Below are positions 57,272 through 64,000 of a DNA stretch of 64,000 bases, piece by piece. Under the pieces are notes generated by a model. It did no database searches. It had not been told where the DNA came from and saw only the letters and a list, made by a program, of their open reading frames with translations. Both the position numbers and the translations under genes were made by a program. Every line of letters starts with the position of its first letter. Positions within the stretch are counted from its first letter, which is position 1. Source of the DNA: DATEOR01 sp963766725 (GTDB lineage: Bacteria; Actinomycetota; Thermoleophilia; Gaiellales; Gaiellaceae); contig CAVYBK010000001.1 in assembly GCA_963766725.1 (NCBI GenBank), forward strand, positions 62,001 through 126,000, written 5' to 3'.

Positions 57272-58746
57272 CAGTGCGGGAAGGACAGGACGGAGACGGC
57301 GTCGGTCGCGATGTCCAGGAGCGGCTGGGCGGCTACGAAGCTTCCGATCGTGACGACGACGGCCAGGAGGACGGAGGTTCCGAGCGCCAGCTCGCGCGGG
57401 GGCGAGCCGCCGGCCGACGCGACCCCGACTGCGGCGGGCTGGAAGTACATCGCCCGGACGACGCCGAGGTAGTAGTAGATGGAGACGACCGTTGCGATCG
57501 CGCCGACGACTGCGAGCCAGGCCCACCCACGGTCGACCGCCGCCGAGAAGGCGTAGAACTTCCCGATGAAGAGGCCTGCGGGTGGCAGTCCGATGAAGCC
57601 GAACATGAAGAGCGTCATCGCCGCTCCCATACCCGGGCGCTCCCAACCCATCCCGGCCATGCCGTCGAGGGTGACCGGGCGGGCCAGCTCGCGCTCCCTT
57701 GCCGCGACGATCGCGAAGGCGCCGATGCTCATCGCCGCGTAGGAGATCAGGTAGTACATGAGCGCGCGACCGCCCAGAGGGCTGGCGACGGCGATCGGCA
57801 TGAGCAGGAAGCCCGCGTGCGAGATGCTGGAGTACGCGAGCATCCGCTTGACGTCGGTCTGGACCAGAGCGCCGAGGTTCCCCCAGGCGAGCGAGATGCA
57901 GACGATCACCGCGAGCGAGATCGTCCAGAGGTTCTCCTCCGAGGGGAACGCGGTCACGAGCAGGCGCATGGTCAGGACGAGGGCGGCGATCTTCGTCGCC
58001 GCGGACATGAACGCGGTCACGGGCGTGGGCGCGCCCTGGTAGACGTCGGGCGTCCACATGTGGAACGGCGCCGCCGAGGCCTTGAACCCGAGTCCGACGA
58101 TGATCATGGCGAGCCCGGTGACGAGAAAGAGCTGGTCGGCGTCGCCCGAGGCGGCGGCGATGTCCGCGAAGCCGATCGCGCCGGTGGCCCCGTAGACGAA
58201 CGCGCTTCCGAAGAGGAGGATCGCCGAGCCGAAGCTCCCGACGATGAGGTACTTGAGGCCGGCCTCGAGTGACGCAGGCTCCTCGATCGCGATCGCGCAG
58301 AGGATGTAGAGCGAGATCGAGAACCACTCGAGCCCGAGGAACATCGTCATCAGGTTGTTGGCGGCGACGAAGAAGCACATCCCGGCCGCCGCGGCCAGAA
58401 GGAGGGTGTAGTACTCGCCCATCCGCTCGCGAAGGACGTACGCGTAGGAGACGCCGACCGCGAGAAGGCCCGAGCCGGCGATGAGCACCTGCGCGAGCTC
58501 GGCGAGGCGGTCGCGGTTGATGGCATCCGCGACGATGGCCGTGGCGGTCTCGTCCATCTGAAAGAGCGCGATGGCGGCTGCGCCCGCGCCGACGAAGGAC
58601 AGGATCGAGACGAACGCGCAGAAATGCCTGCGCCAGCCGTGCGGCAGGAAGAGCGGGACGAGGAGGCAGACCGCCGCGCCGCCGAGAAGGATCAGCTCCG
58701 GCGAGAGCGCGGCCCAGTCGATGGACGGCGTCGGGAACTTCGTCAC
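57271..58746 (-). CDS. nuoN: NADH-quinone oxidoreductase subunit N
   Basis: A 491-residue antiporter-like subunit with about 14 helices. Conserved features are the TM5 Glu in GLEWFSISLYILCAI, the Lys-bearing segment GLGFKASAAPFHMWTPDVYQGAPTPVTAFMSAATKIAAL, and DVKRMLAYSSISHAGFLLM. It pumps protons as part of the membrane arm. The start ATG is adjacent to the end of nuoM (overlap 58743-58746). Confidence 0.96.
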   Translation of the reverse strand: MTKFPTPSIDWAALSPELILLGGAAVCLLVPLFLPHGWRRHFCAFVSILSFVGAGAAAIALFQMDETATAIVADAINRDRLAELAQVLIAGSGLLAVGVSYAYVLRERMGEYYTLLLAAAAGMCFFVAANNLMTMFLGLEWFSISLYILCAIAIEEPASLEAGLKYLIVGSFGSAILLFGSAFVYGATGAIGFADIAAASGDADQLFLVTGLAMIIVGLGFKASAAPFHMWTPDVYQGAPTPVTAFMSAATKIAALVLTMRLLVTAFPSEENLWTISLAVIVCISLAWGNLGALVQTDVKRMLAYSSISHAGFLLMPIAVASPLGGRALMYYLISYAAMSIGAFAIVAARERELARPVTLDGMAGMGWERPGMGAAMTLFMFGFIGLPPAGLFIGKFYAFSAAVDRGWAWLAVVGAIATVVSIYYYLGVVRAMYFQPAAVGVASAGGSPPRELALGTSVLLAVVVTIGSFVAAQPLLDIATDAVSVLSFPH

Positions 58747-60194
58747 GGCGCCGCCTCGAACCGGGAGCCGAGAGAGTCAGCCGGCCTCCCGCCGAAGGAG
58801 TGGTCGGTGATCGCCGCCGGCCAGAACGAGAGCGCAAGCAGGACGGTGACCAGCGGGACGATCACGCTGATCTCGGCCGGGCGAAGGTCGAGCGCCGCGT
58901 CGGTGACCGCGGGGCCCGGATCCCGGTGGAGGACCGCGGAGATCAGACGGAGCATGTACATGGCCGCGAGCACGATCGCGACTGCGCCCGCGACGGCCCA
59001 GCCCCAGCCGCGCGTGAAGATCCCGTTCAGGATCAGGAACTCGCCCGCGAACACGCTCGACCCGGGCACTGCGAGGGCGATCACTCCCGCCGTGATGAGC
59101 GTCGTCGCGAGGATGGGGCGGCCACGAGCCATCCCGCCGAGCCGGCTGAGATCGCCGGTGGCCGCTCGCCGCTCGACCGCCCCCGCGAGCAGGAAGAGGA
59201 CCGCGGAGACGAGCCCGTGCGTGACCATCTGCAGGAGCGCGCCCGAGAGGCCGGAGTCGTTGACCGCAAAGAGGCCGATGACGATCAGGTTCACCTGTGC
59301 GAGGCTCGAGTAGGCGATCACGCCCCGAATGTCGGGCGCGCGGAAGGCAAGGAGCGACCCGTAGACGAGCCCGATCGTCGCGAGCACGAGGATGACCGTC
59401 CGCCAGTCCGCCACCACGCTGGGGAAGAAGACGAGCCCGATGCGCAGGAAGCCGTACGTCGCCGCCTTCGAGATGACGCCGGAGAGGATCGCCGAGACCT
59501 CCGCCGGCGACTCGCGGTAGGTGTCCGGCAGCCAGCCGTGGAAGGGCCAGATCGGCGCCTTGACGGCGAACGCGGCGGCGAAGCCGAGGAAGATCCACGT
59601 GCTCGAGCTCTCGCCGATCTCCCTCATGTCGAAGGTGCCGGCCGAGAGCCCGAGCGCGATCACCGACACGAGCATGAGCAGTGAGCCCGCGAGGGTGTAG
59701 ATGACGAACTTGATCGTCGCGCCGACGCGGCCGGGCCCGCCCCAGACTCCGATGAGGATGTAGAGCGGGATCATCATCGCTTCCCAGAAGACGTAGAAGA
59801 GGAGGAGGTCCTGGGCCGCAAAGACCCCGACCGTCGCCCCTTCGAGGAAGAGCAAGAGGCCGAGGTAGACGCCCAGGCGCTCTCGTCCCGACCAGAAGCC
59901 GTAGGCGACAGCCGCCGTCGTGACGACGACCGTCAGGCCGACGAGCCAGAGCGAGAAGTCGAAGAGGCCGACCGTGTACGAGACGCCGAGGTCGGAGAAC
60001 CAGGAGTGCGAAGCCTCGTCCTGCAGGCCCGGGTTCCCGTAGTCGAAGTTGAGCGCCCGGTTCACCCAGACGATCAGCTCGGCGAGCGCGACGAGGAGAG
60101 CTGCGCCTCCTGCCGCCCGCGGCGTCGGCCAGGGGACGATCCAGACGAAGAGCGCGCCTGCGATCGGAAGGAAGATGAGGATGGAAGTGAGCAC
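58743..60194 (-). CDS. nuoM: NADH-quinone oxidoreductase subunit M
   Basis: A 483-residue antiporter-like subunit. YVFWEAMMIPLYILIGVWGG has the conserved Glu, FAVKAPIWPFHGWLPDTYRESPAEVSAILSGVISKAATYGFLR the Lys helix and following motif, and VIAYSSLAQVNLIVIGLF the next conserved stretch. Located between nuoL and nuoN with overlaps or short gaps of two bases. Confidence 0.96.
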   Translation of the reverse strand: MLTSILIFLPIAGALFVWIVPWPTPRAAGGAALLVALAELIVWVNRALNFDYGNPGLQDEASHSWFSDLGVSYTVGLFDFSLWLVGLTVVVTTAAVAYGFWSGRERLGVYLGLLLFLEGATVGVFAAQDLLLFYVFWEAMMIPLYILIGVWGGPGRVGATIKFVIYTLAGSLLMLVSVIALGLSAGTFDMREIGESSSTWIFLGFAAAFAVKAPIWPFHGWLPDTYRESPAEVSAILSGVISKAATYGFLRIGLVFFPSVVADWRTVILVLATIGLVYGSLLAFRAPDIRGVIAYSSLAQVNLIVIGLFAVNDSGLSGALLQMVTHGLVSAVLFLLAGAVERRAATGDLSRLGGMARGRPILATTLITAGVIALAVPGSSVFAGEFLILNGIFTRGWGWAVAGAVAIVLAAMYMLRLISAVLHRDPGPAVTDAALDLRPAEISVIVPLVTVLLALSFWPAAITDHSFGGRPADSLGSRFEAAP

Positions 60195-60196
60195 GG

Positions 60197-62095
60197 CTAC
60201 GTCACGAGGATGAAGACGATGGCGAGGACGGCGAGGCCGGCGGCGAGCGCGAAGGCGTACTCGCGGACGTAGCCGGTCTGCAGGGAGGAGAGGCGCCGTG
60301 AAGCCGCGCGAACGCCCGAACCGAGCTCACCGAGCGAGGCGAGGAAAAGCGGCTGCTCGACGTACTGCGTGAGGAAGATCGCCTTGCGGGAGGCGGGCTC
60401 GTAGAACGCGAGGTCGTAGGCCTCGTCGAAGTAGAACTTGTGCTCGAGTGTCCGGGCTGCCCAGGGCAGGCGTTTGCGCGTTCGCTCGGGCACGTCGCTC
60501 GGCCGCCCGTACCAGCGCCAGGCGAGGCAGATGCCCGCGACCGCGAGGGCAAGGGACGCGAGCACCGAGAAGAGGAGCGTCGTGCCCGTGGCCTCGGCCG
60601 CCGACTCGGCGACGGGGTCGATCCACTCGTTGACGAGATCCCAGCCCCACGGCACCTGGAGCCAGCCGCCGAAGAACGAGAGGACGGCGAGGATCGCCAT
60701 AGGCCACGCCATCGCCAGCCCGCCCTCGAAGCGCTTCAGGTGCAGGTGCTCGCGGGCGAAGGGAGTCATCTCGCCCCAGAAGACGATGAAGAGGAGGCGG
60801 AAGGTGTAGAGCGCGGTGAGGAACGCGCCGATCGCGCCTGCCGTCCAGAGGATCCAGCCCAGCGTGCCGGCGTTCGCGGCGGCGCCGAGGATCGAGTCCT
60901 TGGAGAAGAAGCCGGAGAAGGGCGGGATCGCCGCGAGCGAGAGCGCGCCGACGACGAAGACGCGGTAGGTGAACGGCATCGCGCGCCCGAGGCCGCCCAT
61001 GCGCCGGATGTCCTGCTCGTCGGAGAGCGCGTGGATGACGATGCCGGCCGCCATGAAGAGGAGCGCCTTGAAGAAGGCGTGCGTCATCAGGTGGAAGAGG
61101 CCGGAGCCGTACGCGCCGAGCCCGACGGCGACGAACATGTAGCCGATCTGGCTCATCGTCGAGTACGCGATGACGCGCTTGATGTCCGTCTGTACGAGGG
61201 CGATGAGCCCGGCGAGGAGGATTGTGACCCCGCCGAGGATCCCCGCGAGGTCCTGGATGTCGGGCGCGAGCTCGAAGAGGACGTTCGTGCGCGCGATCAG
61301 ATAGACACCGGCGGTCACCATCGTCGCCGCGTGGATGAGGGCGGAGACGGGTGTCGGGCCCTCCATCGCATCGGGGAGCCAGGTGTGGAGCGGCACCTGC
61401 GCGGACTTGGCGACCGCACCGCCGAGCAGCCCGAGCGCGATCAGGACGGCCGCGGTGCTCCCGTGCTCCACGACGTCCGACCTGAAGACCGCGTCGAACT
61501 CCACCGAGCCCGTGCGCTGGATGAGCAGGAAGATCGCGAGCACGAAGGTGGCGTCGCCGAACGCGTTCATGATGAACGCCTTCTTGCCCGCCGCCACGGC
61601 GGTCGCGCGCTGGTGCCAGAAGTTGATCAGGAGGTAGGAGCTGAGGCCGACCATGCCCCAGCCCGCCAGCAGGAGCACGAGGTTTCCGGCCTCGACGAGG
61701 AGGAGCATCGAGAAGACGAAAAGCGCCTTGTAGGCGTGGTAGCGCCGCTCCTCGGCGTCACCGTTCATGTAGCCGACGGCGTAGGCGAGGATGAGGAAGC
61801 CGACGCCGCTGACGACCAGCATCATGAAGACCGAGAGCGGGTCGACCTGGATCTCCGCGCCGATCTTGAGGTCGCCGGCCGAGAGCCAGGTCCAGAGCGT
61901 CGAGGAGTGCGTCCGCTCCTCCGGATTCTCGCCGAGCAGGACGGCGAAGACGACCACGGAGCAGGCGAAGGAGACGAGCGCCGACCCGGCCGCGAGGAAG
62001 CCGGCGACCGAGCGCGTGATGCCCGTCCCCGCGAGGGCGATCGCGACGACCGCGGCCGCCGGGGCGAAGAGCGCGATCCAGGCGGCGGCGATCAT
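60197..62095 (-). CDS. nuoL: NADH-quinone oxidoreductase subunit L
   Basis: A 632-residue subunit with 16 or more helices and the long C-terminal lateral helix region. Conserved are FVFSMLLLVEAGNLVLLLAGWGMVGLSSYLLINFW, GAVAKSAQVPLHTWLPDAMEGPTPVSALIHAATMVTAGVYLI and TDIKRVIAYSTMSQIGYMFVAVG. It overlaps nuoK by four bases. Normal length for the family. Confidence 0.97.
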   Translation of the reverse strand: MIAAAWIALFAPAAAVVAIALAGTGITRSVAGFLAAGSALVSFACSVVVFAVLLGENPEERTHSSTLWTWLSAGDLKIGAEIQVDPLSVFMMLVVSGVGFLILAYAVGYMNGDAEERRYHAYKALFVFSMLLLVEAGNLVLLLAGWGMVGLSSYLLINFWHQRATAVAAGKKAFIMNAFGDATFVLAIFLLIQRTGSVEFDAVFRSDVVEHGSTAAVLIALGLLGGAVAKSAQVPLHTWLPDAMEGPTPVSALIHAATMVTAGVYLIARTNVLFELAPDIQDLAGILGGVTILLAGLIALVQTDIKRVIAYSTMSQIGYMFVAVGLGAYGSGLFHLMTHAFFKALLFMAAGIVIHALSDEQDIRRMGGLGRAMPFTYRVFVVGALSLAAIPPFSGFFSKDSILGAAANAGTLGWILWTAGAIGAFLTALYTFRLLFIVFWGEMTPFAREHLHLKRFEGGLAMAWPMAILAVLSFFGGWLQVPWGWDLVNEWIDPVAESAAEATGTTLLFSVLASLALAVAGICLAWRWYGRPSDVPERTRKRLPWAARTLEHKFYFDEAYDLAFYEPASRKAIFLTQYVEQPLFLASLGELGSGVRAASRRLSSLQTGYVREYAFALAAGLAVLAIVFILVT

Positions 62096-62400
62096 CCGCG
62101 CAACGTGGTGAGCTTGTCGACGTCGAGCTCGACGTGCCGCCGCGAGACCGCGACGATGAGGCCGAGCCCGACGACCGCCTCCGCCGCGGCGACGACCATC
62201 ACGGTCAGCGCGAAGATCTGGCCGGTGCCGGTCCCGGTCTGGCGCGCGAAGGCGATCAGGGCGAGATTCCCCGCGTTCAGCATGATCTCGAGCGCGAGGA
62301 GGACGATCAGCGGGCTGCGGCGGATGAGCACGCCGAAGGCGCCGGTGGCGAAGAGGATCACCGAGAGGATCAGGTAGGCAGCGACGCCGGGCCCGGGCAC
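62092..62400 (-). CDS. nuoK: NADH-quinone oxidoreductase subunit K
   Basis: A 102-residue three-helix subunit (MrpC-like). The conserved Glu residues of the second and third helices are in IVLLALEIMLNAGNLALIAFAR and TVMVVAAAEAVVGLGLIV. It starts one base from the nuoJ stop and overlaps nuoL. Confidence 0.96.
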   Translation of the reverse strand: MPGPGVAAYLILSVILFATGAFGVLIRRSPLIVLLALEIMLNAGNLALIAFARQTGTGTGQIFALTVMVVAAAEAVVGLGLIVAVSRRHVELDVDKLTTLRG

Positions 62401-62931
62401 TTAGGAGCGGCTTTCTCTGGGGACGGCGCTGCCGAGGATGACTCCGCCGACGGCTGCGACGAGGAGCACGATGGAGGTCACCTCGAACGCGAGCAGGTGG
62501 TCGCCGAGGAAGAGCCGGCCGATCTCCGCCGGCGTGCCGAAGCTGTCTTCGATCTGGGCGGGAGACGAGAGCTGGTCGCCCGCCTTCAGGGCGATGACGA
62601 CCACGATCTCCACCGCGATCGCCGCCGCGGCCACGATCGCGGCGAGGGACTGTGGGCTTGGCTTGCCCGCCCAGGGCGCATCCGCCCTTCCGCCGAGGTA
62701 GGCGATGACGAAGAGGAACATCACGACGACGGCGCCGGCGTAGACGAGCACTTGCGCGGCGGCGACGAACTCGGCGGCGAGGAGCAGGTAGAGCACCGCG
62801 AGCGAGGCGAGGTTCCCGATCAGCGCGAGGGCGCTGTAGAAGGGATTCTGGAAGAGGACGACCGCGATTCCCGAGCTGAGCAGCGCGAGCGCCGCCAGCA
62901 CCCAGACGACCCAGACGATGAATTCTTCCAT
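62401..62931 (-). CDS. nuoJ: NADH-quinone oxidoreductase subunit J
   Basis: A 176-residue five-helix subunit. ALLSSGIAVVLFQNPFYSALALIGNLASLAVLYLLLAAEFVAAAQVLVYAGAVVVMFLFVIAYLG-type core, including EFVAAAQVLVYAGAVVVMFLF, is diagnostic. The ATG at 62931 is chosen; the longer open frame upstream crosses a hairpin-forming spacer (62953-62989) and lacks family features. Confidence 0.95.
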   Translation of the reverse strand: MEEFIVWVVWVLAALALLSSGIAVVLFQNPFYSALALIGNLASLAVLYLLLAAEFVAAAQVLVYAGAVVVMFLFVIAYLGGRADAPWAGKPSPQSLAAIVAAAAIAVEIVVVIALKAGDQLSSPAQIEDSFGTPAEIGRLFLGDHLLAFEVTSIVLLVAAVGGVILGSAVPRESRS

Positions 62932-62952
62932 CAGTGTCCCTTCCAGTGATGC

Positions 62953-62989
62953 TGCCCCGAGAAGCAGGCGTGTATTGCTGGATGGGGCA
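62953..62989 (-). other. Imperfect hairpin in the nuoI-nuoJ spacer
   Basis: TGCCCC (62953-62958) pairs with GGGGCA (62984-62989) and AGCA (62963-62966) with TGCT (62976-62979), giving a two-part stem with a 4x4 internal loop and a nine-base loop. It fills most of the 58-base gap, the widest in the visible nuo genes. No T-run follows on either strand, so it is not a simple terminator; it may be an mRNA-stability or processing element. Confidence 0.5.
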
Positions 62990-63487
62990 CTAAGAGTCCG
63001 ACCTCCAGACAGGGATCGGCGTGTCGTAGAGCTCGCGGTCGGCAACGGGCACGCGCTTGACCGGCGGGGCGAGCAGCATGTCCTTCGTGTAGATGAGGTC
63101 GTCGCGCGAGTACTCGGAGAGCTCGTACTCGGCCTCGAGCGTGATCGCGTCGAACGGGCACGCGAGCTCGCAGTAGCCGCAGAAGATGCAGCGCGAGAGG
63201 TTGATCTCGTAGATGCGCGCGTAGCGCTCGCCCGGCGAGACGCGGTTGTCCGCGGTGTTCTCGTCGGCGACGACCCGGATGCAATCGGCCGGGCAGGCCG
63301 CCGCGCAGAGCGAGCAGCCCACGCACTTCTCGAGCCCGTTCTCGTGGCGCCAGAGGCGGTGCCGTCCGCGGAAGCGCGGGTACACCGGGCGCTTGTACTC
63401 CGGGTACTGCTGCGTGATCGGCTTCTTGAAGATCTGCCGGAACGTGACTGCGAATCCCTTGAGGCTGTCGAAGGGCTGCGGGCTCAT
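62990..63487 (-). CDS. nuoI: NADH-quinone oxidoreductase subunit I
   Basis: A 165-residue ferredoxin-like subunit carrying clusters N6a and N6b. Two CxxCxxCxxxCP motifs are present: CVGCSLCAAACPADCI and CIFCGYCELACPFDAI. N-terminal GFAVTFRQIFKKPITQQYPEYKRPVYPRFRGRHRL is typical. The ATG at 63487 overlaps the nuoH stop (ATGA). Confidence 0.97.
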   Translation of the reverse strand: MSPQPFDSLKGFAVTFRQIFKKPITQQYPEYKRPVYPRFRGRHRLWRHENGLEKCVGCSLCAAACPADCIRVVADENTADNRVSPGERYARIYEINLSRCIFCGYCELACPFDAITLEAEYELSEYSRDDLIYTKDMLLAPPVKRVPVADRELYDTPIPVWRSDS

Positions 63488-64000
63488 ACCAGCGCCACCA
63501 AGATGGCCGTTACAAGCGCGTTCAGGGTCGCGACGGGCAGGAGGACCTTCCAGCCGAAGCGCATGAGCTGGTCGTAGCGCAGGCGCGGCAGCGTCGCGCG
63601 CAGCCAGATGAAGGCGAAGAGGAAGGCGCCGAGCTTGAGCAGGAACCAGATCGGCCCGGGCAGCCACGGCCCGCCCCACCCGCCGAAGAAGAGCGTCACG
63701 GCGAGACCGGAGAGCGTGATCATGTTGATGTACTCAGCCGTCGAGTAGAGGCCGAAGCGCATGCCGCTGTACTCGGTGTGGTAGCCGGCAACGAGCTCCT
63801 GCTCGGCTTCGGGGAGGTCGAAGGGCGGCCGGTTCGTCTCGGCGATTCCGGCGACGAAGAAGACGAGGAGCCCGACGAACTGCGGCGCTGCGAACCAGAT
63901 CGTCGCCTGCTGCTTCTCGGCGATGTCGACGAGCGAGAGCGACTGGCCCATGATCACGACGCCGAGCACCGAGAGGGCGAGCGAAACCTCGTAGGAGACG
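63484..64000 (-). CDS. nuoH: NADH-quinone oxidoreductase subunit H, 5' partial
   Basis: The C-terminal portion of the quinone-site membrane subunit; the frame stays open past the ATG at 63969 to the window edge (VSYEVSLALSVLG precedes it), so the N-terminus is outside. Diagnostic blocks are ETNRPPFDLPEAEQELVAGYHTEYSGMRFGLYSTAEYINM, with the acidic loop near the quinone channel, and RATLPRLRYDQLMRFGWKVLLP at the end. Confidence 0.96.
   Translation of the reverse strand, partial: VSYEVSLALSVLGVVIMGQSLSLVDIAEKQQATIWFAAPQFVGLLVFFVAGIAETNRPPFDLPEAEQELVAGYHTEYSGMRFGLYSTAEYINMITLSGLAVTLFFGGWGGPWLPGPIWFLLKLGAFLFAFIWLRATLPRLRYDQLMRFGWKVLLPVATLNALVTAILVALV

Overview
The window is very G+C-rich (about 70% by eye), almost entirely coding, and has short intergenic gaps, many 4-base start/stop overlaps and frequent GTG/TTG starts. 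The gene content fits an actinobacterium: MtrA/MtrB-like two-component pairs, a TreT-type trehalose synthase, an arginase, DUF1385 and DUF2203 proteins, and a full-length nuo operon. A Thermoleophilia-like lineage is my best guess, but that is inference and no 16S rRNA gene is present. I see no insertion sequence, prophage, CRISPR array or rRNA, and no gene-free stretch longer than 300 bases. One tRNA gene (tRNA-Phe) is present. Many start codons have a TANNNT hexamer ending 6-9 bases upstream, which suggests that leaderless mRNAs are common here.

Layout. 1-5100: end of a bifunctional-nuclease gene, then on the minus strand a chorismate mutase, an L,D-transpeptidase, a CPBP protease, a trans-sulfuration PLP enzyme, a HAD hydrolase and a substrate-binding lipoprotein. 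5100-10814 (plus): DUF2203, MscS, a class A PBP, a GT-C glycosyltransferase and MoeA. 10815-17520: an M28-like membrane protein, a two-component system, an HtrA protease, a solitary DNA methyltransferase and an RsbW-like ATP-binding protein with a sigma-B/F-type promoter. 17552-29140 (plus): trehalose synthesis (TreT, frameshifted OtsA), molybdenum cofactor (MoaC, MogA/MoaB), a UbiA/MqnP-like prenyltransferase, CcmABCD, a HemX/CcsA protein, HemA-HemC-HemD, a SAM hydroxide adenosyltransferase and a methyltransferase, ending at a terminator. 29189-39281: tRNA-Phe, arginase, a broken hydrolase, RarA, an M20 peptidase, DUF1385, PncB, a short FtsH, methylmalonyl-CoA epimerase, a small unknown protein, an ECF sigma factor and a divergent YchF. 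39121-52778: SDR, HD nuclease, DUF1015, IMPase, GNAT, a second L,D-transpeptidase, a GerMN lipoprotein, an RTX protein, an MtrBA-like pair, Mrp, Ldh-like, ankyrin and DUF1028 proteins, a small unknown gene, an MBL hydrolase and a membrane protein.

52720-64000 (minus) is one long co-directional run: nuoH-I-J-K-L-M-N, then a disulfide-oxidoreductase-like flavoprotein, a free-standing cyclic-nucleotide-binding domain, an FAD-dependent oxidoreductase and a membrane class III nucleotidyl cyclase. The last five genes from nuoN onward overlap or are 12 bases apart. This suggests a cyclic-nucleotide-linked redox module attached to complex I, and it is the most interesting candidate system in the window. 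Both the binding domain and the cyclase lack residues usually diagnostic for cAMP.

Several genes are broken by small indels: otsA, the arginase loop plus the neighbouring hydrolase, DUF1015, the RTX protein, DUF1028 and possibly the ychF end. The recurring CG-dinucleotide and homopolymer contexts suggest that some are assembly or sequencing errors rather than true pseudogenes. The 647-codon DUF1015-IMPase open frame is best read as two overlapping genes joined by a one-base shift.
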